Positions 27,135 through 35,994 of a stretch of 64,000 nucleotides of DNA are shown one piece after another. The DNA is from Caldalkalibacillus mannanilyticus JCM 10596 (lineage in GTDB: Bacteria; Bacillota; Bacilli; Caldalkalibacillales; JCM-10596), in assembly GCF_000615945.1 (NCBI RefSeq), contig NZ_BAMO01000001.1, positions 124,001 through 188,000 of the forward strand. The letters run 5' to 3'. Positions within the stretch are counted from its first letter, which is position 1. Each line of letters opens with the position of its first letter. The notes under the pieces were generated by a model. That model had not been told where the DNA came from. It ran no database searches and worked only from the letters and a program-made list of their open reading frames with translations. Made by a program: the position numbers and the translations under genes.

Positions 27135-27138
27135 GAAA

Positions 27139-27162
27139 AAGAGCCTAGAATGGCTCTTTTTT
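27139..27162. terminator. Bidirectional terminator between yiaA/B-like gene and nirD
   Basis: AAGAGCC (27139-27145) and GGCTCTT (27152-27158) form a stem, with T-runs on both strands' downstream sides. It serves the two convergent genes. Confidence 0.8.
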
Positions 27163-27187
27163 CATATGGACTTTTTCCCCTGATTTT

Positions 27188-27508
27188 TTAAAGATTCACA
27201 TATACTTCTCCGTCAAGCACTTCTACTTTATACGTTTGTACCTTTCCCTCATCTGGGGCCTGCACTAGACCATCTGTCAGTGAGATTTTCCAATCGTACA
27301 CAGGGCAGAATACATAGTGACCACTAACTAAACCTTCCGATAGAACGCCGCCCTTTGGGTGTGGGCTTTTGTCCTCGACAGCGTATATTTCTCCACTTGT
27401 CACTTTAAAAAGAGCGATGCGGTGGTCATTAATCTGGACGGGTTGCCCAATCTGTGGCTCTAATTCATCATAGGTTGCGACTTTTACACGGGTTAGTAAA
27501 TCGTTCAT
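27188..27508 (-). CDS. nirD: Assimilatory nitrite reductase small subunit
   Basis: The 106-residue NirD accompanies NirB in NADH-dependent reduction of nitrite to ammonium. It has the Rieske-like fold with SPHPKGGVLSEG and CPVYDWKI. The first cluster Cys is replaced by Ser (KSPHP) and the second Cys-His pair is incomplete, so no Rieske cluster is expected. This is seen in other NirD proteins. Its start lies one base after the nirB stop. Confidence 0.93.
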   Translation of the reverse strand: MNDLLTRVKVATYDELEPQIGQPVQINDHRIALFKVTSGEIYAVEDKSPHPKGGVLSEGLVSGHYVFCPVYDWKISLTDGLVQAPDEGKVQTYKVEVLDGEVYVNL

Positions 27509-27509
27509 A

Positions 27510-29936
27510 TTAGTTCACCTCTACCTGAATCTGACGTTTTTTGTAATACTTCTCTTGAATTTCTTCATTCTCAAGTGCTTCTTTCCAAGGTTCTTTGTAA
27601 CGGGTTAATGTCACTTCTAATCTTTCGATTAATTGCTCTCTTGTTTCAGGATCTTCGATGGCTGCTTTAATGTTTTCCAGACCGAAACGTTCTACCCAAT
27701 GAGAAGTACGTTCAAGGTAATTGGCTGTTTCCCGATAATATTGCAGGAATACGCTGGTCACCTCAAGCGCTTCTTCCTTTGTTTTTACCGTGCATAACAG
27801 GTCTCCAGCACGTAAATCAGTACCACCGTTGCCCGCTACATAGATTTCCCACCCGCCATCGACACCGACGAAACCAATATCTTTAATGCCAGATTCCGCA
27901 CAGTTACGGGGGCAAGCGGAGACACCCATCTTAAACTTATGAGGTGTGTCCAAACGTTCAAATTTCTTCTCCAGCTCGATTCCAAGCCCCATGGAATCTT
28001 GTGTACCGTAACGGCAGAAGGTTTTCCCGACGCAGGTTTTAACGGTACGGAGTGTTTTTCCATACGCATATCCAGATGGCATGTCGAGTTCTTCCCAAAT
28101 TGGAAGCAAGTCATCTTTTTTAACACCGAATAATCCGATTCGTTGTCCTCCTGTCAGTTTGACAAGTGGAACATTATATTTTTCAGCGACCTCAGCAATT
28201 TTTTTCAAATCTTCCGCCGTCGTCACCCCACCATACATCCTTGGGATAACAGAGTAGGTACCATCCTTTTGAATGTTCGCGTGCATCTTCTCATTTACTA
28301 AGCGGGAGTTGCTATCATCGATGTACTCCGTAGGGTGCAGCATGCCTAGTAGATAGTTAAGGGCCGGGCGACATTTGGAGCATCCTTCTTCATTCTTCCA
28401 GCCAAGAACATACATGACTTCTTTTGTTGTATGAAGGCCTTTCTCTTCTATTTCCGCTACCACTTCTGCTTGATCTAAGGTAGTACACCCACAAAGGGTT
28501 TTCTTCGTTGCCGCATTTTTATCGAAGGAATCCCCTAAGGTGTAAGCAAGAATCTCACCGACTAAGTCTTTGCACCTTCCACAGGAACGACCTGCATTCG
28601 TACAACCACCCACTTCATCGACTGTAGTTAAACCATTTGTATTAATGGCATCCACGATCGTTTTTTTCGTCACACCATTACAGCCACAGACGAGCTCATC
28701 ATCAGGCATGGAAGCAATATCCTCGCCGCCACCGCCTCCACCACAAGGGGTATGAAGTATTTGTGTACTTGTCATTCCGGTTAAGTCCTCTTTTTTCAAT
28801 AGCATCCGGAATAGCTTTTGACTATCGGATGTATCACCATATAAGACGATTCCAACGATGCAGTTATCGCGGATCAGAATCTTTTTATATACGCCGTCAA
28901 AACTATTGTGTATGACGATCGACTTCGTACGAGCATCTTCATTTATTTCCCCTGCGGAAAACAAGTCGACGCCTGCTACTTTTAACTGTGTTCCTACAAT
29001 TGATCCTTCGTAACGGGCAACATCATGATCAGTCAGTCTGGATGCCAGCACTTTGGCTTGCTCATAAAGGGGAGCGACTAATCCGTAGGTCACTTCTCGG
29101 TGCTCCGCACATTCTCCCACCGCAGAAACATGGGGAACGCTCGTTTCCATAAAGTCGTTGACAACAATTCCACGATTCACATAAATACCGCTTTGTTGTG
29201 CAAGCTCTGTGTTAGGTTTTATTCCCACAGCCATGACAACGAGGTCCGCCTCGATTTCGCTTCCATCTGTGAAGCGTAGACCAGTCACGCGCTCATTACC
29301 CAAGATTTCAGCGGTCTGCTTTTCCATAAAAAACTTCATTCCCTGTGCTTCCAACTCGTCTTTCAACATCGCACCAGCGGTTGCATCTAGCTGTCTTTCC
29401 ATCAAGTGTGGCGACAAGTGTACAACACTTGCTTCCATTCCTAAGTTTAATAACCCTCTTGCTGCTTCCAATCCGAGTAGTCCGCCACCAATGACAACTG
29501 CTTTTTTATATTGGCTCGCTACATTGATCATCATTTCACAATCGCTTATATCACGAAAACCGGTTACACCTTCTTTCTCTGCACCTGGTATCGGTAAGAT
29601 AAAGGAGGAGGAGCCTGTTGCGATAATGAGTTCATCATAGGATACAACTGTTCCTTTTTCTGAGATTACGTGTTTCTGGTCGGTGTCAATCTGTACGATG
29701 GCTTCATTTACAAATAGATTAATCTTGTTTTCCTTATACCAATCCCACTCATTCATGATAATATCGTCGATCGTTGTGTCACCTTGCAATACGTTAGACA
29801 GTTTAATTCGATTATAATTCGGATAAGGTTCTGATCCGAAGATGGTGATGTTGTACATATCTTTATTTTGTTGTAGCAATTCTTCAATCACGCGAATTCC
29901 AGCCATTCCATTCCCAATCATTACAAGTTGTTTCAT
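27510..29936 (-). CDS. nirB: Nitrite reductase [NAD(P)H] large subunit
   Basis: NirB (808 residues) is a cytoplasmic siroheme enzyme. The N-terminal FAD/NADH domain starts with MIGNGMAGIRVIEELL. Two BFD-like [2Fe-2S] regions follow, CGCNGV...GRSCGRCK at about 417-455 and CGCTTL...GCSKCRP at about 483-525. The C-terminal sulfite/nitrite reductase domain has TCVGKTFCRYG and GVSACPRNCAESG for the siroheme-[4Fe-4S] centre. A glycine run precedes the first BFD region. Its start has GGAGGG upstream. The promoter region has two Fnr/Rex-type palindromes, consistent with control by oxygen or redox state. Confidence 0.95.
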   Translation of the reverse strand: MKQLVMIGNGMAGIRVIEELLQQNKDMYNITIFGSEPYPNYNRIKLSNVLQGDTTIDDIIMNEWDWYKENKINLFVNEAIVQIDTDQKHVISEKGTVVSYDELIIATGSSSFILPIPGAEKEGVTGFRDISDCEMMINVASQYKKAVVIGGGLLGLEAARGLLNLGMEASVVHLSPHLMERQLDATAGAMLKDELEAQGMKFFMEKQTAEILGNERVTGLRFTDGSEIEADLVVMAVGIKPNTELAQQSGIYVNRGIVVNDFMETSVPHVSAVGECAEHREVTYGLVAPLYEQAKVLASRLTDHDVARYEGSIVGTQLKVAGVDLFSAGEINEDARTKSIVIHNSFDGVYKKILIRDNCIVGIVLYGDTSDSQKLFRMLLKKEDLTGMTSTQILHTPCGGGGGGEDIASMPDDELVCGCNGVTKKTIVDAINTNGLTTVDEVGGCTNAGRSCGRCKDLVGEILAYTLGDSFDKNAATKKTLCGCTTLDQAEVVAEIEEKGLHTTKEVMYVLGWKNEEGCSKCRPALNYLLGMLHPTEYIDDSNSRLVNEKMHANIQKDGTYSVIPRMYGGVTTAEDLKKIAEVAEKYNVPLVKLTGGQRIGLFGVKKDDLLPIWEELDMPSGYAYGKTLRTVKTCVGKTFCRYGTQDSMGLGIELEKKFERLDTPHKFKMGVSACPRNCAESGIKDIGFVGVDGGWEIYVAGNGGTDLRAGDLLCTVKTKEEALEVTSVFLQYYRETANYLERTSHWVERFGLENIKAAIEDPETREQLIERLEVTLTRYKEPWKEALENEEIQEKYYKKRQIQVEVN

Positions 29937-30003
29937 GGTATTCCCTCCAATAACGGATGTTTTCCGGAATTAATTTTTTATCTGTATCTGTTTATATATT
30001 TAT

Positions 30004-30072
30004 ATTATATGTAATTTTCTCGTTTGTTTGTGAAGTTTATCACAAAAAATGGAGTTTGTGATGAATTTCACA
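30004..30072 (-). promoter_or_regulatory. nirB promoter with tandem Fnr/Rex-type palindromes
   Basis: Two 16-bp palindromes of the form TGTGA-N6-TCACA lie at 30029-30044 and 30057-30072. A minus-strand -10 TATAAT is at 30004-30009, predicting a start near 29997. The nearer palindrome is then centred at about -40, the class II activator position of Fnr/Crp proteins. Both sites also match the Rex consensus TTGTGAANNNNTTCACAA with one difference, so the factor is undecided. Confidence 0.8.
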
Positions 30073-30149
30073 AAACTGCCATTTTTCCAAATTCCTATTG
30101 GTTCGTAAATACTCTCGAAGTGAATAAGGAAATGGTTGGAATAAGCAAA

Positions 30150-30170
30150 GGCGACCATAAGGTGGTCGCC
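30150..30170 (-). terminator. Hairpin terminator after the 35-residue gene
   Basis: GGCGACCA (30150-30157) and TGGTCGCC (30163-30170) form a perfect stem followed by TTTGCTT on the minus strand. The same GGCGACC stem recurs at 39475-39493. Confidence 0.65.
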
Positions 30171-30203
30171 AAGTAAATTTCAGCACTTTACTCTATAAAG
30201 CAC

Positions 30204-30311
30204 TTAATTTTTATTCTTATTTTTTTCTTTATAGTACATGAGGGTCATGGTAACAGAATAGACAATCAAGAAAGTAAACACAGTCAAAGAAAAAAAGGAA
30301 ACATCCTCCAT
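30204..30311 (-). CDS. 35-residue single-helix membrane protein
   Basis: A short minus-strand frame encodes 35 residues: an acidic start (MEDVSF), one membrane helix (about residues 6-26) and a lysine/asparagine tail (YYKEKNKNKN). GAGAGGAG lies 8 nt before the ATG and a hairpin terminator follows, so it looks like a complete small gene. It is unrelated to any family I can name. Its position upstream of nirB and its CydX-like size suggest a subunit or modulator of a membrane complex. That is a guess. Confidence 0.6.
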   Translation of the reverse strand: MEDVSFFSLTVFTFLIVYSVTMTLMYYKEKNKNKN

Positions 30312-30507
30312 CTAAATAACTCCTCTCATTGTCAATTTTCCTTACTATTCACAACCAACTTGGTGGTACCTGAGTAAACATCGTGCTCCTGCCTCTATAT
30401 TAATTCTTAGTATACATTTTTTCCAGATTAATGTTTCTTCTTGTTAATAAAAGGGAATATAGATCTAGACAATATAGTGTAAAAACCCACACTTTTTTTC
30501 TTGAGGC

Positions 30508-30534
30508 TAAATATATAGAATTTTCTGCCGATAT
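30508..30534 (+). promoter_or_regulatory. Perfect sigma-D promoter
   Basis: TAAA (30508-30511), a 15-bp spacer and GCCGATAT (30527-30534) match the Bacillus sigma-D consensus exactly. It lies 41 bp before the ATG of the 68-residue gene. Confidence 0.85.
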
Positions 30535-30575
30535 AATGCATAAATAGCATGTATCTTCAGTTGGGAGGGATTCAA

Positions 30576-30782
30576 ATGTTAAAGCTAAAAAATGTACAGG
30601 TGCGTATCGTTGATCAAGAGAAGAAAATAGATCCCTTGCTGGTCTTGAGTGAAGCTGAATGTGCTGTATTTTTTCATCAGAAAAAGATATTAGAAGAAGA
30701 ATATGGAGTCGAGTTCACAGTTGAAGAGTGGAATTTTGCAATCGAGGTTCTTTTAGAGGAAGCCTTTAATGGCGCAAAATAA
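30576..30782 (+). CDS. 68-residue protein of unknown function under sigma-D control
   Basis: The small soluble protein is rich in Glu and Lys. It has a beta-like start (LKLKNVQVRIVDQ) and a helical second half (SEAECAVFFHQKKILEEEYG). The ATG at 30576 is chosen because GGGAGG stands 5 to 6 nt upstream; an in-frame ATG at 30549 lacks a site. No family is recognised. The consensus sigma-D promoter places it with motility, chemotaxis or autolysin genes, so a flagellar or chemotaxis accessory role is likely by context only. Confidence 0.7.
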   Translation: MLKLKNVQVRIVDQEKKIDPLLVLSEAECAVFFHQKKILEEEYGVEFTVEEWNFAIEVLLEEAFNGAK

Positions 30783-31093
30783 ACATTTGTTATCCTAATG
30801 AAAGAAAACCAGTATACATAGGTGTAGTTATCCATACATAGGTTTGATCATAATGCCCTTTTTTAGCCGTAGTATCTTGAATATTCAACGAGCTAATAAG
30901 GGCTCTTCCTTTGTACTTTAAAATTGTAATCTAGGAGTAAGACCAGGTACTAATATAAGTTGGTACTGCTCAAACAGAATCATTTCAAGTATGATTAGAG
31001 ATGAAAAGAAAATGAGGAAATGGGCAGTAGGAAATAGAATAATTAGCTTTACAATGATGATGTCAGTAGACATGAGATAATGGAGTGTGTGAT
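30783..31093 (+). promoter_or_regulatory. Control region of the DUF2339 gene
   Basis: No gene is seen in this 300-bp stretch. ATACATAGGT occurs twice, at 30814-30823 and 30834-30843, exactly 20 bp apart. GGTACTA/GGTACT direct repeats at 30946-30952 and 30962-30967 are followed 22 bp later by TATGAT (30990-30995). This is the same geometry as upstream of the gene at 26804. GCCCTT and AAGGGC around 30855 and 30897 form a weak stem. Confidence 0.5.
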
Positions 31094-32778
31094 ATGGAAC
31101 AGGAAAAAAGAATTGAGGAGTTAGAAAGAAAAGTATCCAAGCTTGAAAAAGAAATGGAAGAGATCAAGCAGGGTCAGATTCAGAGAAATCAAACGTTCTC
31201 CCCACTTCGTCAGGAAAACATAGAGAGGCAAGTGAAAACAGCTGATAGGGGAAGAATAGAGAATAAGCTGTCCCAGCCAGCGGTGAAAGAAACCCAACCA
31301 CCGATTGATTGGGAGCATCAAATCGGGCGAGTATGGCTACCACGTATCTTTATTTTTGTTTTGCTATTAGGGGTTATTTGGGGTTTTATCGCAGCAGTAG
31401 AAGGTGGCTTTATTAACGAACAGGTCAGAATTTTACTGGGAGTGCTTGGTGCAGGAGCGATGATTGTTCTTGGTGAGAAACAAATCAAAAACAATAGGAA
31501 GGCACTAGGGCAAGTCTTATTAGGCGGAGCGATTGGTTTATTGATGCTGACAACATTCGCAGCACATCTCTTATATGGTCTAATTGGAGCATCTTTTGCG
31601 TTTATCTTGAATATTGGTTGGATAGTCGGTGGAATGTATGCAGCATATAGGCATAAATCGGAAGTATTAGCGATCCTTTCAGCCATTGCAGGAACGCTTG
31701 TTCCTTTCTTGATTCAATCGGATCAACCCAGTGTAGAGATTTTCACAGCCTATGAAGTAGCTTTGTATGGCGGGTTCCTCTTTTTTGCCTTAAAACAACA
31801 GTATAGCAAGCTTTATTACACTTCTGCTATCCTGCTTCATGTCGCTTTTCTGATCTTTAGTATCCATGTTTACGATTTTTCGTATGAAATATTAGCTTTT
31901 GGAGCTATTGTCCAGCATCTGTTGCTAGTAGCAGCATTCATGCAAAAAAATCTAAATCTAAGGCAGCAAATGGGTGTGTTATTTTCAAGCTTTGTTTTGA
32001 CTACGATTTGGATGAGAGTTGGATTTGGAGATCCTTATTTTGAATGGGCGGTCCTAGGGTCTTTTCTCTTATATTTGGCGGTGGGATATGTATTAAGAGA
32101 GAAGAAGGAAGATCGCCTCCCTATTGCCTTATCCATTGCAAGCTATTCTCTCATGATCTATTTGATTACGGTCATAGAGCTGGAATGGATGGTTATCCTG
32201 CTTCTAGTAGAAGGGGTGATTGCCTTCTATATTGGATATTTAGTCAACTCTAGACTGCAAAAAGTGACGGGGAGCTTGATTTATCTCCTAGGTGGATTCT
32301 TGGCTTTACCTTTGATATTTGAAGAACTTTCTGCTATCCTCTCTGTTGAAACATTGACTTGGATCGTATTCTTAGCTTCTCTTAAAGGGCTTGATCTGAT
32401 TCTTACGAAATATGATCAGGAACCTGCCAAGGGCTATAAGATAAATTCGTTTATTTATGTGATTCTTGCTTTATCATGCTGATCTTTATTACGCAGTTAG
32501 CCATGTATTTTACGGAAGGTGTGGCAGAGCATATTCAGCATTTAGTAATCTCCTTCTCTTGGGCTCTATATGCCATAGCTGGGGTTCTCTATGGGGTGAT
32601 GAGAAGCAAAAAGAACGTGCGTGTTTTTGGAGTCGGCTTGCTCTTTTTCACTCTGCTAAAAATCATTTTTGTTGATTTGCCGAATGTCCCTCTTTTTATC
32701 AGAGCCATTTTATTTATAGGGTTAGGAGCAATTGGAATCTTTATGTCTAGAATGTATTATTCGAAAAAATCCACGTAA
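31094..32778 (+). CDS. DUF2339 polytopic membrane protein, frameshifted near the end
   Basis: The N-terminus is a coiled coil (residues about 1-40, EELERKVSKLEKEMEE), followed by the conserved WEHQIGRVWLPRIF and then more than ten membrane helices. The first frame stops at LALSC. The next frame, from about 32476 (MLIFITQLAMYF), continues to a proper C-terminus with VGLLFFTLLKIIFVDL. One indel near 32470-32480 explains this. Start ATG 31094 follows GGAG. Function of the family is unknown. It shares a direct-repeat operator with the YiaA/B-like gene. Confidence 0.8.
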
Positions 32779-32811
32779 ACATTAAAGAAAATACACATTA
32801 TATATCGATTG

Positions 32812-32849
32812 AGAAGTGCTCTTCTATTTAAGGAGGCACTTCTTTTTTT
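32812..32849 (+). terminator. Terminator after the DUF2339 gene
   Basis: AGAAGTGC (32812-32819) pairs with GCACTTCT (32836-32843), followed by seven T. Confidence 0.8.
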
Positions 32850-32858
32850 ACTGAATAG

Positions 32859-33046
32859 GAAAGTATAAATTTTTGTATAATCTCTAACAAAAATTTATAC
32901 TTTCTGGCAGCATGAAAAGCTTCCTCTAAAGAAGGACTAGACGACATCTTCGAAAGGGCTTCGGTAGAAGCTTTTCTTACTCCATAGAATCAAGCACATA
33001 TATTTCCATAAAATGAGCAGGATACAGGTAGGAGTCTTTTATGGAG
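32859..33046 (+). promoter_or_regulatory. Highly structured leader of the germination operon
   Basis: Three inverted repeats lie in a row. GAAAGTATAAATTTTTGT (32859-32876) pairs perfectly with 32887-32904 around a 10-nt loop. GAAAAGCTTC (32914-32923) pairs with GAAGCTTTTC (32967-32976). TCCATAAAA (33005-33013) pairs with TTTTATGGA (33037-33045), just before the ribosome binding site. CTCCATA (32980-32986) can pair with the same last arm, giving two exclusive forms. No known riboswitch class is recognised. Confidence 0.55.
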
Positions 33047-33059
33047 AAAGGAGTGTACG

Positions 33060-33278
33060 ATGGTTACTCTGGGAACGGCCTTAACCTTTATCTTTTTTTT
33101 CTTACTAATCATATCAATCGATGCCTTTTTATTTGATCTTCCTTTTATAGAAGCCGTAGAGGTGCTATATATTAACAATGTCATGATGAGAAAAGGAATC
33201 ATGTTTGGAACTCTCATCAGTATCTTTATTATGGCTATTCTTATTGATTATCGCCGAAGTCAATCGAAGCAATCATGA
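33060..33278 (+). CDS. Small two-helix protein of a germinant-receptor operon (D-subunit type)
   Basis: The 72-residue protein has two membrane helices (about 4-24 and 46-63) and a basic C-terminus. It precedes the GerB/GerA/GerC genes. Small two-helix D genes of about 75 residues are known in or beside gerA-family operons and modulate receptor activity. Size, topology and place fit that class, though I cannot test sequence homology. AAAGGAG (33047-33053) sets the ATG. Confidence 0.65.
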   Translation: MVTLGTALTFIFFFLLIISIDAFLFDLPFIEAVEVLYINNVMMRKGIMFGTLISIFIMAILIDYRRSQSKQS

Positions 33279-33306
33279 AATTGAACAAGAAAGGGGAATG
33301 TTGGGA

Positions 33307-34422
33307 ATGAATGAATTCGTAGAAAAAATAAATATGTGGCAATTATTTGTTCTCATCATTGTTTTTGAAATTGGTTCAGCAGTGGTTGTGGGAATCGCTA
33401 CAGAAGCAGGGCGTGATGCGTGGCTTGCTATTTTACTCGCTACGGGAATTGGTTTACTGCTGATTCGATTGTTTATCTATATTCTTTCAGCTAAAAAAGG
33501 GAAGAATCTATTTGAGATTATGGAGCTGATTCTGGGAAAGTATGTCACTCTATTTATTACCGGAGCCTATATCCTTTATTTTTTGTATATTGCTTCAAGG
33601 GTGCTTCGTGATTTCTTAGAGCTGTTAGTTACGGATGTTTTCCCCAACACGCCTATTGAAGTGATGAGCATCCTCTTTATGCTTGTTGTAATCTATATCT
33701 TATATTTAGGACCAGAAGTGTTAGCAAGAACCACAGAGATATTTTTTCCCTACATTCTCTTGTTACTATTCGTCATTCCAATCTTTCTGATGGTCGGGGA
33801 AGAGGTTCAGCTAGATTATTTAAAACCTGTCTTGGCAGAAGGCTTTAAACCTATTATTAATGCTATTTTCCCAGCTTTGATTGGTTTTCCCTTTGGTGAA
33901 ACGATTGTATTTACCTTACTTATGTCTTCTGTCACCAATGCAAAGCACCTACCGAGAGTAGGGATGGGGGCAATTCTTCTCTCAGGACTGATTCTATCCT
34001 TTTTCACTTTTCTAAAGCTTACTGTATTAGGTGAAGACATGTCCTCAAGAGCTACCTTTCCTCTCTTGAATGCCACGAGAGAAATATCCTTGGCTAACTT
34101 TATTGAACGCTTAGATCCTCTCGTCGTGTTCATTATGATGCTAGGAATTTTCGTTAAAGTGAGTGTGTTCTTTTTTGGAGGATTGAAAGGGCTGGAATAT
34201 ATCTTTCATATTCCCTTTCGTTACTTTTCTCTGCCAATTGGAATTATCTTAGCCTTATTCGCTGTCTTGATCTCTTCTGATTTTGCTGAGCATATCGAAG
34301 AAGGATTAGAGTTTGTCCCTATGTATTTACATATCCCTTTCCAGGTAGTCATTCCTCTCCTATTAGGTGGACTTGTAGTTTGGATGAAAAAAAAGAAAGG
34401 AGTGTATAGCAGAAGTGTATAA
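33307..34422 (+). CDS. Spore germination receptor B subunit (GerAB/GerKB family)
   Basis: The B subunit is an APC-superfamily permease-like protein of the spore inner membrane that binds germinants. The protein has about ten membrane helices. The N-terminal MWQLFVLIIVFEIGSAVVVG and the central FPFGETIVF region are typical. The frame could start earlier, but that part overlaps the preceding gene. ATG 33307 (or 33298) follows AAGGGGA. Its end overlaps gerA by 8 bp. The order here is B-A-C rather than the common A-B-C. Confidence 0.88.
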   Translation: MNEFVEKINMWQLFVLIIVFEIGSAVVVGIATEAGRDAWLAILLATGIGLLLIRLFIYILSAKKGKNLFEIMELILGKYVTLFITGAYILYFLYIASRVLRDFLELLVTDVFPNTPIEVMSILFMLVVIYILYLGPEVLARTTEIFFPYILLLLFVIPIFLMVGEEVQLDYLKPVLAEGFKPIINAIFPALIGFPFGETIVFTLLMSSVTNAKHLPRVGMGAILLSGLILSFFTFLKLTVLGEDMSSRATFPLLNATREISLANFIERLDPLVVFIMMLGIFVKVSVFFFGGLKGLEYIFHIPFRYFSLPIGIILALFAVLISSDFAEHIEEGLEFVPMYLHIPFQVVIPLLLGGLVVWMKKKKGVYSRSV

Positions 34423-35994
34423 AAAGTGGCGAAAGAAACGGCAAGGTCGGAACAAAGAAAACCATAAAAATAGGGATTCTGAGCATACGCCCATTGACCT
34501 TCATCTTCAAGATTTTAAAGACAAAATACAGCAAACCTTTGTCAATTCGGCTGATTTATTTATCGAGGAAATGAAGGTGGTGGATCAGAGAGGCTTGCTC
34601 ATCTATTTATCAACCATGACGGATTCAGTGGTGGTTACAGAAAAAGTGGTGAACCCCCTACTCTCCATAGAGGAGAAGCAAGCTACTGTGTACTCTCAAG
34701 AGGATTGGGAAGAGATTGGTCATGAGCTCTTTTCGGGAACACAGCATACCTTCATAGAGTGCGAAAAGGAAGTGGTGACAAGCATCCTACAGGGCTATGC
34801 CATCTTGTATCTCGAAGGAATGACAAGAGTGCTGTCTCTGCGTGTTCATCATGTAGAGTATCGTTCACTTGAAGAGCCTAGCACACAGACAGTTGTCAGA
34901 GGACCTAAGGATGGCTTTACGGAGAATTTAGATACCAATCTCAGCTTGATAAGAAGAAGAATTAAGAATTCTTCTCTCTGTTTTGAAGCCCATACGTTGG
35001 GAAGTGAAACTGCGACAAATGTTCACATCGCTTATCTGGATGGGGTAGCGAATAAAAAAATAGTGGAAGAGGTACGTTCAAGGCTTATGTCAATCAAGAC
35101 TCATGCCGTCTTTGAATCTTCGAATATCGAGGAATTTATAGTCGATAAGACATTTACGCCTTTTCCTTTAATTTATAATACAGAGCGCCCTGATTGTGTG
35201 TCCGCCCATCTCATAGAAGGAAGGTAGCCATATTTATTGATGGTTCTCCTTTTGTCCTCACGATGCCTAGTACTTTTGCTGAGTTCCTATCTTCTACAGA
35301 GGATTATTATCAGCCGTTTATGATGGGAAGCTTTATCCGCTTGATTCGTTACCTTTCCTTTCTTGTCACTCTGCTCTTTCCAGCTGTCTATGTCGCGATT
35401 ATCACCTTTCATCATGATATGATTCCTACTACACTGCTGATTAGTGTTATGGCGCAGCGGGAGGCGGTCCCATTTCCCGCTGTTGTTGAAGCTCTAATAA
35501 TGGAAATTACGTTTGAAATATTGCGTGAGGCTGGTGTTCGAATGCCCAGAGCCGTCGGAGGCACAATTTCGATCGTAGGGGGCTTGGTCATTGGACAAGC
35601 GGCTGTGGAAGCGGGAGTTGTTTCGCAGTTCATGGTGATTGTGGTTGCTCTTACGGCGATGGCTAGCTTTGTTACTCCTGTCCATACCTTTGCCATCGCC
35701 TCTCGTTTATTACGTTTTATTTATATCATTTTGGGTGGAGCACTAGGGTTATATGGGATTCTGCTTGGTTTGATTATCTTAGTGGGTCACTTAACAAGTC
35801 TACGTTCCTTTGGCATTCCCTACATGGTTCCCTTTGCTCCATTTGTTCTAAGTGAGCATAAAGATGTGTGGGTCAGGTTTCCGATGTGGGCAATGAAAAA
35901 GAGAGCCCCTTCTCTCAAGACAGAGGCACCCTTCTTGCAACCTCATGCTGAGCCTCCAGAGCCTCCACCGCCGAGAAGAAGGAGGAGAAGATGA
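34415..35994 (+). CDS. Spore germination receptor A subunit (GerA family), frameshifted
   Basis: The first frame (34415-35227) holds the N-terminal soluble domains and ends at ERPDCVSAHLIEGR. The second (from about 35220) continues with VAIFIDGSPFVLTMPSTF and the membrane domain, including FPAVVEALIMEITFEILREAG. The family normally reads LEGRVAI here, so one missing G in AAGG(G)TAG near 35225 makes the false stop. The rebuilt protein is about 525 residues. The C-terminus ends in a proline-arginine tail (PPPPRRRRRR). It forms the germinant receptor with the B and C subunits. Confidence 0.88.

Noticed and set aside
30357-30375. T-box-like GGTGGTACC
   Set aside because: Only the short core is present, with no stem I, no specifier loop and no amino-acid gene downstream.
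35194-35994. Separate GerA membrane-domain gene
   Set aside because: It has no good start, and the conserved LEGRVAI stretch crosses the false stop, so it is one gene with a missing G.
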